Assembly (NCBI GenBank): GCA_029260135.1
Contig: JAJDDV010000038.1
Coordinates: forward strand, 1 to 42,039
Length of the DNA: 42,039 bases
Direction: 5' to 3'
Origin: Phycisphaerae bacterium
GTDB lineage: Bacteria; Planctomycetota; Phycisphaerae; UBA1845
This document shows positions 7,632 to 15,787 of the stretch, piece after piece. Both the position numbers and the translations under genes were made by a program. The notes beneath the pieces were generated by a model. That model saw nothing but the letters and a program-made list of their open reading frames with translations. It had not been told where the DNA came from and did not search any database. Every line of letters starts with the position of its first letter. Position 1 is the stretch's first letter.

Positions 7632-8129
7632 TCAGTTTCGCGGAGGGAACAGGCCTTGGAGTGCGATACAGAAGTTCAGCGCCAGGAAAGGCTGCATGTT
7701 GTTGTGCGCTTGGCCTCCACCGCTGTTGGTGACCGTCTCAGACCGAAGCTTAACCATGTTCCTCTCGGCGCCGTACAGGTTGTTGGCCGCGGCGAGAACG
7801 ACTCCCCCCGGGGTGGGGAGGTCGGCGTTCGACGTCGATGCCTGGGCTACGTGCGTGTGCTTGGGCATCTGGGCGGCGCTGAGAATGTGCTGTTCAGCGC
7901 CAGCTTTCTGTCCCAGCGTTACGCCGGTTCCGACATGTACCGGGGTGCGACCGCGCATATCCGGGAGGGCGAAACTCGTTCTGCCATCGCCGCCGTAGGT
8001 GGTTCCCATTAGCGAGAATAGAGATTGGTTCTGATTGATGGGGAGAATCTGGCCGTCGCAGAGCGCCCAGCCCCGAGGGGGAAAATTGAAGCCGACCATC
8101 TTGATTTCCGCCAAGAACGGTTCAGACAT
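7632..8129 (-). CDS. Phage tail collar domain protein (MdpB type), first of three
   Basis: A 165-residue first gene of the tail-collar tandem: FPPRGWALCDGQILPI, NQSLFSLMGTTYGGDGRT, LPDMRGRTPVHVGTG, then MPKHTHVAQAST and the closing FLALNFCIALQGLFPPRN. The frame is open to 8246, but the ATG at 8127-8129 gives the MSEPF start shared with the other two copies and is preceded by AGAGGA, so it is preferred. The next gene begins 10 bases after this stop. A promoter for the three genes should lie in the 389-base divergent region shared with the beta-helix gene; I could not identify it with confidence. Confidence 0.9.
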   Translation of the reverse strand: MSEPFLAEIKMVGFNFPPRGWALCDGQILPINQNQSLFSLMGTTYGGDGRTSFALPDMRGRTPVHVGTGVTLGQKAGAEQHILSAAQMPKHTHVAQASTSNADLPTPGGVVLAAANNLYGAERNMVKLRSETVTNSGGGQAHNNMQPFLALNFCIALQGLFPPRN

Positions 8130-8518
8130 AGCTGTCCTCTGATGTATCCCGTGCGGAAAACGTAGCACGCCTTCCTTGCGCGCGTAGCCCGCCATTGAGT
8201 CCGCCGGTGCAACCGGATTATGGTGGAAGAGGCGCGTGCTCGTCAAGCAGAAACACGGCGGGAGACCGTCGCGATGTTCCCTGGACTGTGGATTGTCGAT
8301 CCGCAGCGTGGGAGATTATGAGACACGATTGCTCTGGCTGAGCTACCGCGACTATGATCTGACACGTTGGGGAGCGTCGGTCTGCGGCGGGAAGCGCTTG
8401 CCGGGGTGGAGCCCCTCTCAGAATGAACGTCCAGGCTGCGATCGGTGGTTCGGTCGCGCGTGGTGTTCGCGCGGACGAACCGGCGGGGGAACATCAAACC
8501 GGTTCCAGGAGGACGAAC
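8130..8518. other. Divergent intergenic region (389 bases)
   Basis: No gene supported. It separates the tail-collar tandem (- strand) from the beta-helix gene (+ strand) and must hold both promoters. A possible + strand promoter is listed separately at 8329-8358. Open frames extending either neighbour into this region lack family resemblance and good ribosome binding sites. Confidence 0.6.
8329..8358 (+). promoter_or_regulatory. Possible sigma-70-like promoter for the beta-helix gene
   Basis: TTGCTC at 8329-8334, an 18-base spacer, then TATGAT at 8353-8358. The -10 box matches consensus at five of six positions; the -35 only at three. It would give a leader of about 150 bases before the GTG start. 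By-eye match only. Confidence 0.25.
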
Positions 8519-11500
8519 GTGAAGCATTCTTGTTCGAATATGAAACGATCGGCGGACACGCTACGGCTCGCCCTTCTTCTCGGATTGGGGCTGGCGCTTG
8601 TCTCGTCGGCCCGTGCGCAGAGCGTCGTCGAAGCGACGAAGACCGCGACGCTGGTGGTGGATGTCGACGGTGACGGTGCCGTGGACGCCGGGGACGCCCT
8701 TCGCTACCACATTGTCATCACCAATCGGGGAAGCACGGACGCTACCGGCGTGACGTTCACCGATACCATCGATCCCTTCACGACGATCGATCCGGTATCG
8801 ATCCGGACCACGCCCGTCGCCGTAGATGACCTCTATGAGGCCGTTGGAAATGTCGGGATCGTGGTTCCCGCACCGGGCGTGCTGGCCAACGACTTCGATC
8901 TGGACGGGCAGGAGCCGGCGGCGGTTCCCGTCGCGGCAGGTACGACCAGCAACGGCGGCGACTACATTCTGGGCGTAGATGGCGCGCTCACGTATAACCC
9001 GCCGCCAGGCTTCGAGGGTGTGGACAGCTTTTCGTATGAGATGAAAGACCCCGACGGATTCGTCGACACGGCCGTCGTGACCCTGACGGTCAGCGGGATG
9101 ATCTGGTTTGTCGATGCGACGGCGGTCTGCCCCTGCGACGGGCGGTTGACGAGCCCCTTCAACGATCTGGCCGTTTCGGCCGGCAGCTTCGACGTCAACG
9201 CGACGGATCAACCGGGTGAAACGATCTTTGTGGCGGCGGGCCTGTACAACGGCGGTGTTACGCTGCTGAATGACCAGCGGCTCATCGGAGATGGGTCGAC
9301 GGGCGATCTTGCGGCGGCGGCGAGATTGGAGTTGCCACCGTTCAGCGCGGCCTTGCCGGTGTTCAGTGGGGTCAAGCCGATCATCACGACCGGCGGTGAT
9401 GCTGTGACGCTGGGGCAGAACAACACGGTTCGGGGTGTGACGCTGGTGTCTTCGGGAGCCATGGGGCTGCTGGGGACCGGCGTGGGCTTGCTCACGGTGG
9501 CGGAGACCAACCTATCGGGAATCGACATTCTGACCGGCACGCTGGATGTATCGCTCGATACGCTGTCGGCTGGAAGTTCGACCGTTCCCGGTATTCGGCT
9601 GGCCGATGTCACGGGGAGGTTCAGTGTCACCGATCCCGCCAGCACGATCGACGTCGCCAATGTCCCCGGCGTGGATATTGTCGGTGCGCCCGGTGGGGTC
9701 TCGCTGAATGTGACGCTGGCCTTGGTGCGATCGGTCGCCAGCGTATCGCACGGCATTCGGCTCAGCAACGTCGCCGCAGGGTCGCTCTTTGAGTGCGTGC
9801 ACGCGGATGTGGCGTCGTCCACGTCCGATGGCGTGGCCTTGGGCAACGTGCAGAGTTCCTTGGTCTCGTTTGAGCGTTTGGACATCGACAATGTCTTCGT
9901 GAACCAGCGGGGGCTGGTGGCTTCGAGCGTCGACATTCTTGAAGTGGTGGGCGGCGCGATCGACGCGGGGAATCGTCGCGCGGTGGACATCGACCACTCG
10001 AACCTGAATGTGACATTGACGAGTGTAACCTCGGTTGATGGCACCAGTCCGGGGATCGACCTGGATACGACGACCGGGACGTTTGCCGTAATGGGCGCCA
10101 GCGCGGACGCGTCCGGGGGCGTGATCGCTTCGAAGTTCGGCGCAGACGGGACGAATGACGGAATCGGTATCCTGCTGAACAACGCGACCGGCGTTTCGCT
10201 CCACCACATGCAACTCACCGACTTCGACAACTTCGCCATTCGCGGCACGAATGTGACCGACTTCGACCTGTTCAACACCACGATTGACGGAAGCAGCGGC
10301 ACGAGCACGGCGCGCGAGGAAGGCTGCGTGAGTTTCGACAACCTCCATGGAAGTTCCTTCATGGTGAACAACACCATCGACGGAGGGATGGACAGCAACC
10401 TCAGGGTCGTGAACACCACCGGAACACTGAACCGTTTGACGTTGGCCGGGGGGACGATCGGGCACAACTCGGCAACTGGGAACGACGCCATGTTCGTCGA
10501 AGCTCAGGGAGCGGCTGTGGTCAACGTCACCGTAAGCGACATGACGTTCCAGGGCGCTCGAGGAGACCTTCTTCAGACAAATGCACTTGACACATCCACC
10601 ATGGACGTTGTTCTGCAGGACAACACGTTTTCGAACACGCATGCGCATACGGTGAGCGGCGGCGGTGGTGTGACGTTGTCGGGCGACGGCATCGGCGACG
10701 GCATCACGGTGACGTACGACGTGTCCGGAACGACCGCGGGTTCACAGATATTCGGCGGTGCTCGGGGCAATGCGCTGACGATCTACTTCGCCAGCGGATC
10801 AGGGGCGGTATCGGGGTTCGTTCGAAATAACGAAGTCGGCGTGGGCGGCGCGCCCGGGCACGGTTCGCTCTCCGGCGACGGTATCCTGATCGGTGCCGGG
10901 GGAAGCCTCACACACCATGCGCTGGTCGAAAGCAACACGGTTCGCGAGGTCCACGGTTTCGCCGGGCTCGATGTTGTGGCGAACGGGGCGAGTAATGTCC
11001 AACTCACGATGAAGAACAACACGATCGCGCAGATCGGGGGCAGTGCGTTTGCGGCGGCGTATCTGATGGTCGGCGGTGGCGCGCTTGACACGGCCGTACT
11101 TTGCGCGGACATTCGGAACAACACGATTGATGCGCATGCGGTTTCGTCGGCCTCGGCCGTCCATTTTGACCAGATCAGTGCCGATGCGCACTACAATCTT
11201 CCGGGGTACTCCGGATCGGCCCATGGGGAATCGGGGTCTCCGCAGACCGGCGAAGCGAGTGGGTCTATCATGGCGCATCTCCTCAGCAGAGCTAACTCGC
11301 TGTCCTATGCTTCTTCCGTGGTCTACGTTGTCGATGCAACTCTGGTGCAGGGCGTGACGGGGACAGGGCCCGGGTGCGTTCAGCCTCAGCTGGTTCAGGC
11401 CGCGATGGGTGTGAACGCTGTGGCCTCCATGGATGAGCGAGTCGGCCTGCGTCGCCCGAAAGAGCGCGTCCGCGGCGGGGCGGCGGCCAAAGCGATGGAA

Positions 11501-12346
11501 CGCCCTTCTCCGCACGCCGAGGAGGAGCCGGATATGGACGTCGCCGCCGTAGCCGTGCCGGTCTTGCCGATGGCCAAGACGATCTTGGCCGCGGCGCTGG
11601 GCGGCGTGGCGACGGACGGGACGGTGACCGTCATTGTCGGCACGTTGCCGCCCGGGAAGAGTATCACGATCTCATTTGACGTTGTGGTCGACAGTCCGTT
11701 GCCGCGACCGAGCCCGATGCAGGTGTGCAACCAGGGCAAGATCTTTGGCGACAACTTCGAAGCCATACCGACGGACGATCCGAACACGCCGGCGATCGAT
11801 GACCCGACGTGCGTTCCGCTGCAGATGCAGGGGGCGTGTTGCCTGGGCGCGACCTGCTCCCACGGTTCACTGGATGACTGCCGATTCGCCGCCGGCGAGT
11901 ATCTTGGAGATGACACGACCTGCGATCCCAATCCGTGCATTTGCGGCGATTTGGACGGCGACAACGATGTCGACGACTGGGACTACCAGGTCTTCATGGC
12001 GTCGTTCGGGCGACGGCTCGGCGATGGAAGCGGATTGTACAATCCTGACGCGGACTTCAACGGCGACGGGCTTGTGATCTTCGCCGACACTGGAGCCTGG
12101 CTACAGTGCTACCGTGCGTATCTTGGGGATCCTGCAGCGATGCCCGCACTCGTATCGCCCGGCGACTACGACGCTGACACCGATGTGGACGTGACGGATT
12201 ACGGGATCTTCTTCGAGTGTACGCTGGGCGATGATCTGCTGATCACGATCCCCTGCCTGGCGCACTTTGACGCGAACCGCAGTAGCACGTTCGACACGTT
12301 TGACTTCGGTGCGTTCCAGCGGGCGCGGACGGCACCCGTGCCCTAG
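8519..12346 (+). CDS. Giant secreted right-handed beta-helix protein with dockerin-like C-terminus
   Basis: A 1275-residue secreted, probably surface protein. The start is set at GTG 8519 because AGGAGG (8507-8512) lies six bases upstream. The signal peptide ends at SARAQ (residue 34). Domain order: half of a DUF11-type beta-sandwich (about 36-98, TKTATLVVDVDGDG ... VIITN-like), an Ig/cadherin-like 'VLANDFD ... DSFSYEM' domain (about 100-192), and a long right-handed parallel beta-helix (about 197-960) with many N-N-T and G-I-x-L turns. The partner half of the DUF11 domain follows (TVTVIVGTLPPGKSITISFDV, VCNQGKIF), then a cysteine module GACCLGATC...DPNPC, and a closing pair of DxDxDG dockerin-like segments (GDLDGDNDVDDWDY, DADFNGDG, GDYDADTDVDVTDY). 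Beta-helices of this type bind or cleave polysaccharides or act as adhesins; no lyase active site is recognisable. The closing modules are typical of planctomycete secreted proteins. Confidence 0.85.
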   Translation: MKHSCSNMKRSADTLRLALLLGLGLALVSSARAQSVVEATKTATLVVDVDGDGAVDAGDALRYHIVITNRGSTDATGVTFTDTIDPFTTIDPVSIRTTPVAVDDLYEAVGNVGIVVPAPGVLANDFDLDGQEPAAVPVAAGTTSNGGDYILGVDGALTYNPPPGFEGVDSFSYEMKDPDGFVDTAVVTLTVSGMIWFVDATAVCPCDGRLTSPFNDLAVSAGSFDVNATDQPGETIFVAAGLYNGGVTLLNDQRLIGDGSTGDLAAAARLELPPFSAALPVFSGVKPIITTGGDAVTLGQNNTVRGVTLVSSGAMGLLGTGVGLLTVAETNLSGIDILTGTLDVSLDTLSAGSSTVPGIRLADVTGRFSVTDPASTIDVANVPGVDIVGAPGGVSLNVTLALVRSVASVSHGIRLSNVAAGSLFECVHADVASSTSDGVALGNVQSSLVSFERLDIDNVFVNQRGLVASSVDILEVVGGAIDAGNRRAVDIDHSNLNVTLTSVTSVDGTSPGIDLDTTTGTFAVMGASADASGGVIASKFGADGTNDGIGILLNNATGVSLHHMQLTDFDNFAIRGTNVTDFDLFNTTIDGSSGTSTAREEGCVSFDNLHGSSFMVNNTIDGGMDSNLRVVNTTGTLNRLTLAGGTIGHNSATGNDAMFVEAQGAAVVNVTVSDMTFQGARGDLLQTNALDTSTMDVVLQDNTFSNTHAHTVSGGGGVTLSGDGIGDGITVTYDVSGTTAGSQIFGGARGNALTIYFASGSGAVSGFVRNNEVGVGGAPGHGSLSGDGILIGAGGSLTHHALVESNTVREVHGFAGLDVVANGASNVQLTMKNNTIAQIGGSAFAAAYLMVGGGALDTAVLCADIRNNTIDAHAVSSASAVHFDQISADAHYNLPGYSGSAHGESGSPQTGEASGSIMAHLLSRANSLSYASSVVYVVDATLVQGVTGTGPGCVQPQLVQAAMGVNAVASMDERVGLRRPKERVRGGAAAKAMERPSPHAEEEPDMDVAAVAVPVLPMAKTILAAALGGVATDGTVTVIVGTLPPGKSITISFDVVVDSPLPRPSPMQVCNQGKIFGDNFEAIPTDDPNTPAIDDPTCVPLQMQGACCLGATCSHGSLDDCRFAAGEYLGDDTTCDPNPCICGDLDGDNDVDDWDYQVFMASFGRRLGDGSGLYNPDADFNGDGLVIFADTGAWLQCYRAYLGDPAAMPALVSPGDYDADTDVDVTDYGIFFECTLGDDLLITIPCLAHFDANRSSTFDTFDFGAFQRARTAPVP

Positions 12347-12437
12347 AGCAAGCTCTATCCAATTGTCGCGTTCGGTGGTCAGTTTCGCTCGGAGAATCCT
12401 GTCTGTCATCCGCTACGTTTGGACTGATTGCGCTATA

Positions 12438-12556
12438 ACAGCCTGTTGAAGAAGTCGCTTTCGGTTGCCCAGGTGTAGCGCCACCCCTTGTGGGTGGCGT
12501 CTTACTGTGGTTTTCGTCGCCCACAAGGGGCGACGCTACATTTTTCAACGGCCTGC
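12438..12556. mobile_element. MITE-like nested palindromic element with TA flanks
   Basis: Outer imperfect terminal inverted repeats are seen: ACAGCCTGTTGAAGAA on the left, and TTTTTCAACGGCCTGC on the right in inverse orientation. TA lies immediately outside each end. Inside are two 25-base arms (12475-12499 and 12515-12539) that match as inverted repeats at 21 of 25 positions. Each arm is itself a hairpin: GCCACCC/GGGTGGC and GTCGCCC/GGGCGAC. There is no room for a transposase. The 'GCxGTTGAAAAA' ends and TA flanks suggest a non-autonomous element moved by a transposase encoded elsewhere (inference). The structure, followed by ATTTTTC, could also act as a terminator for the upstream gene. 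Confidence 0.55.
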
Positions 12557-12611
12557 TAGAACAGGAGTCTCCTTCGATCGGCCCCGCGGTGGAGTGCGCG
12601 GCGGTAAGGCT

Positions 12612-12665
12612 ATGAAAAGCAAAAGCGGCGAGGCGGCGTCGATAAGACACCGCGCTCACCGCTTT
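12612..12665 (-). terminator. Rho-independent terminator of the M16 peptidase gene
   Basis: Read on the - strand, AAAGCGGTGAGCGCGGTGTC forms a stem of about 19 pairs, with one bulged C and two G-T wobbles, with GACGCCGCCTCGCCGCTTT. The loop is TTATC, and the stem is followed by the T-rich TTTTGCTTTTC. The stem starts 34 bases after the M16 stop codon. Confidence 0.78.
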
Positions 12666-12698
12666 CTGTTCTACCTTCATCGTTCGCGTGAACGGACT

Positions 12699-15479
12699 CT
12701 ATTTTACGTTGCCGTCTGCATCCAGTTCGTAGACGGAACCGTATCCGAGCTCACGAATGCCCGATTCGATCATCTCCTTGTTGCCGACGACCACCCAGAC
12801 GAGATTGCGCGGCTTGATGGTTTGCTGTGCGGCTGCGCGAATCTGGTCGATGGTCAGAGAGCGAATGCTGTCGGCGTAGGTCTGGAAGTAGTCGTCCGGC
12901 AGGCCGTAGGTCACGATCTGACCGATGGAGCGTGAGACCGAGGAGCCGGTTTCCCATCGGCCGGGGAGCTTCAGGGTCTTCGATGCCTTCGCTTTGGTCA
13001 CCTCGTCGTCGGTGATCTCGCGGCTTCCGAGGATGCCGTTGAGTTCCTTGGCGATCTCCATCATGGCCTCTTTGGTCTTGTCGGCCTGCACCGGCGCCGA
13101 GACGTAGAAGGGCCTCTGACCCTTGGTGCTGACGAATCGGCTTCGCGCGCCGTAGGTCCAGTGCTTGTCTTCGCGGAGGTTCATGTTGATCCTAGCGGTG
13201 AAGTCGCCGCCTAGGATCGTATTCATGGTCTCGATCGCGATTTCGTCGGGATTGCCCTTTGGCGGTGCGATGTGCGCGGCGATGATGACCGACTGCTTGG
13301 CGCCGGGGCGATTGAGCAGGTAGACGCTCGAACCGGGCTGATGCGCCACCGTGGCGAGGTTCTTCGTCGGGACACTGGCGGACGTCCAGTCTCGCAGAGC
13401 GCGCTCGAGCATCGGCTTGATCTCGCTCATGGATGTGTCACCAACGACCACGAGCGTGGCGTTGTTGGGCCGGATCCACTGGCTATGGAAGTCGATCAGA
13501 GCCTCTCGATCAATGCGCTTGACCGAGTCTTCCGTTCCCGATCCCGTCATGGGATTGCCATAGGCATGGTTCTCGCCGTAGAGGATGCGAGGGAGCACGC
13601 GCAGCGCGAGTGTGTTGGGTCTTGCTTTTTCCTGCTTGATTTGCGTAAGGCGCTGCTTCTTGAGCCGGTTGAAATCCTCCCGCGGGAACGTCGGATTCTG
13701 AATGACATCGGCGAAGATGTCCAGCGACGGCTCGAGATTCTCCTTCAGCGCGGAGAGCGCCACCGTCGAGGTGTCGAGGCTCGATCCCGCGCGGAGGCGA
13801 GCGCCGAGCATGTCGAGCTCGTCGCTGATCTCCAAAGCGGTGCGGCTCTTCGTGCCCTCGTCCATCATGGACATCGCGAGGCTGGCGGTCCCGGGGATGC
13901 CGTGTTGATCCGCCGCGTATCCGGCGTCGACGATGACGTTGAAATTGACAACGGGTACGGCGTCGCGCTGTGCCAGTACGACGTTGAGCCCGTTCGAAAG
14001 TGTCTCTCGCTCGAACTGCGGGAACCGAGCGTTTGGCGGGGCTCCAGCGACGGGCACGGAAGAGCGGTCGACGTCGGAGGGCGTGACCTCGTACTCGGGG
14101 AAGGGGTGAACCTCCATGACGTACTGGCCATCCGACAGCCATCGCTCGGCGGCGTCGCGGACTTCCGCGGGTGTCGCTTCCGCCATGTACCTCATTTGCG
14201 TCTTGTAAGCGTCCGGGCTTCCGCCGTAGACCTCGCACTTTGCGAGTACGTCAGATTTTCCGCCGAAGCCGCCAATTCGCTCGACGCCACGGATAAATGA
14301 CGCGCGTTCCTGCGTCTTGATCCTCTTCAGTTCTTTGCGCGTTGGGCCCTTCGCGATGAAACGCTCCAACTCTTCATCGATCGCGGCCTCGACGGTTGCG
14401 AGGTCGACGTCGGGACGAGCCGATGCGATGATGCCCACCTGTCCGCTGATTTCACGCGGACCGATGTAGGCGCGAACGCTTGTGGCGATCTGGTCGTCAT
14501 AGACGAGTCGCTTGTAGAACCTGGAGGTCTTTCCGGATGACAAGACGCTCGTGGCGAGATCGAGAAGGACGGCGTCCTTTGAGCCCCAATTCGGGACGTT
14601 CCAGGACTTGTAGAGCCTCGCTTGGGGGACTCTGTCTTCCATGATCTGGCGCTTGGTTCCGGTGCGTTTGGCGATCCATGTCTCGTGCTTGGCCACCGGG
14701 GGGCCGGCGGGAATGTCGCCGAAGAACTTCTCGACCTTCTGCTTGGCGGTTTTGGGATCGATGTCACCGGCGATGGCGATGACGGCGTTGGCTGCGCCGT
14801 AGTACTGTCCGAACCACTCGTGTACGTCCTCGAGCGACGCGGCGTTGAGATCTTCCATGGAGCCGATCACGGTCCAGGAATAGGGATGTCCGGCCGGGTA
14901 GGTGTTCTTTGTCATGGTCGAGTAGACGCGGCCGTAGGGTTGATTCTCGCCCTGCCGTTTTTCGTTCTGTACGACGCCGCGCTGTTCGTCCAGCTTGTCC
15001 TGGCTGATCGCGCCGACGAGATGTCCCATGCGATCGGACTCCATCCAGAGTGCGGTGTCGAGCGCGGTTGTCGGGACGTTCTGGAAATAGTTCGTGCGAT
15101 CGTTGTTCGTCGTACCGTTCAGGTCCGTAGCACCGAGGGGGTTGAGGACTTTGAAGTAGTCGTCATCGTAGTTCTCGCTACCGTTGAACATGAGATGTTC
15201 AAAGAGGTGCGCGAACCCGGTCTTGCCGACCTTTTCGTTTTTCGATCCGACGTGGTACCAGATGTTGACGGCCACGATCGGTGCCTTGTGGTCTTCGTGG
15301 ACGATCAGTGTCAGTCCGTTGTCCAGCACGAACTTCTCGAAGGGAATGTCGAGGTCCGTTTCGGTCATTGTCGGCTTCTCCATTCCGACCATCGGTACGG
15401 AGAAGTTGGCGCATCCGGCCACAACGATCGGCAGCATCAGCGAGCCGATCCATCCAAGTTGCCACATCTTGCTACGCAT
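12699..15479 (-). CDS. M16-family (pitrilysin/insulinase-like) zinc peptidase lipoprotein
   Basis: A 926-residue two-lobed peptidase. Start ATG at 15477-15479 is chosen for its AGGAGA site seven bases upstream. The N-terminus is a lipoprotein signal with lipobox V-A-G-C23, so it should be anchored in the envelope. The N-lobe (about 45-480) carries the inverted zinc motif H91-L-F-E-H95 and a probable third ligand Glu173 in NEKR. The C-lobe (about 490-920: NFNVIVDAGYAADQ ... GTASLAMSMMDEG) lacks HxxEH, as expected for the non-catalytic half of M16 proteins. A conserved Y-containing substrate-handling segment (NLREDKHWTYGARS) is present at about 760. It likely degrades peptides in the periplasm. 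It stands alone on the - strand, with a strong terminator downstream. Confidence 0.94.
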   Translation of the reverse strand: MRSKMWQLGWIGSLMLPIVVAGCANFSVPMVGMEKPTMTETDLDIPFEKFVLDNGLTLIVHEDHKAPIVAVNIWYHVGSKNEKVGKTGFAHLFEHLMFNGSENYDDDYFKVLNPLGATDLNGTTNNDRTNYFQNVPTTALDTALWMESDRMGHLVGAISQDKLDEQRGVVQNEKRQGENQPYGRVYSTMTKNTYPAGHPYSWTVIGSMEDLNAASLEDVHEWFGQYYGAANAVIAIAGDIDPKTAKQKVEKFFGDIPAGPPVAKHETWIAKRTGTKRQIMEDRVPQARLYKSWNVPNWGSKDAVLLDLATSVLSSGKTSRFYKRLVYDDQIATSVRAYIGPREISGQVGIIASARPDVDLATVEAAIDEELERFIAKGPTRKELKRIKTQERASFIRGVERIGGFGGKSDVLAKCEVYGGSPDAYKTQMRYMAEATPAEVRDAAERWLSDGQYVMEVHPFPEYEVTPSDVDRSSVPVAGAPPNARFPQFERETLSNGLNVVLAQRDAVPVVNFNVIVDAGYAADQHGIPGTASLAMSMMDEGTKSRTALEISDELDMLGARLRAGSSLDTSTVALSALKENLEPSLDIFADVIQNPTFPREDFNRLKKQRLTQIKQEKARPNTLALRVLPRILYGENHAYGNPMTGSGTEDSVKRIDREALIDFHSQWIRPNNATLVVVGDTSMSEIKPMLERALRDWTSASVPTKNLATVAHQPGSSVYLLNRPGAKQSVIIAAHIAPPKGNPDEIAIETMNTILGGDFTARINMNLREDKHWTYGARSRFVSTKGQRPFYVSAPVQADKTKEAMMEIAKELNGILGSREITDDEVTKAKASKTLKLPGRWETGSSVSRSIGQIVTYGLPDDYFQTYADSIRSLTIDQIRAAAQQTIKPRNLVWVVVGNKEMIESGIRELGYGSVYELDADGNVK

Positions 15480-15787
15480 GGTCAATCTCCTATGCATTTA
15501 GAATCCAGTGAGGAAGGGAATCCACAATCGTCTAGCATTCTGCGGTTCGTCACCTTGCGGCGTCGCGAGCCGTACCGTTTCGGGCTTCTCATCCCGGGGC
15601 GGTCTGGCGCACGAGCCCGTCAACCCCGACGACCAGGATAGGGAGTGATCGACAGGGGGTCAAGGCTCACCCATTCTGGCTTCAGAACCGCGTGGTGGCA
15701 CGAGCGTTCCTCGCGCAGCGATCGCCGCTACGGTAAGACGCTAAACCACGCATCCTCACGCCGCACGACCTGGCCCCACGCGCCCGG
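15480..15787. other. Intergenic region upstream of the M16 gene (308 bases)
   Basis: No gene supported. It lies between the carB stop and the M16 start, both on the - strand. Seven-base inverted arms GCGTGGT/ACCACGC (15690-15696 and 15745-15751) are far apart and lack a T-run, so no terminator is called. No convincing promoter was found by eye. Confidence 0.5.

Larger units (their letters stand above)
12347..12698. other. Convergent intergenic region (352 bases)
   Basis: No gene. It lies between the stop codons of the beta-helix protein and the M16 peptidase. It holds the nested palindromic element (12438-12556) and the M16 terminator (12612-12665). A short inverted repeat TAGAGC/GCTCTA at 12344-12357 overlaps the beta-helix stop codon but has no T-run. 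Confidence 0.8.

Noticed and set aside
6557..8129. Tail-collar genes as evidence of a prophage
   Set aside because: No other phage structural, packaging or integrase genes and no attachment-site repeats seen; MdpB-type genes are commonly chromosomal.
9208..10491. 427-codon - strand frame opposite the beta-helix gene
   Set aside because: Shadow of a repetitive Gly/Thr/Asp-rich coding sequence.
13272..14300. Long open frame (342 codons) on the + strand inside the M16 gene
   Set aside because: Lies antisense within a clear M16 peptidase; Arg/Val/Asp-rich composition typical of GC-rich shadow frames; no family resemblance.
15690..15751. GCGTGGT/ACCACGC as a carB terminator
   Set aside because: Arms are separated by 48 bases and no T-run follows.
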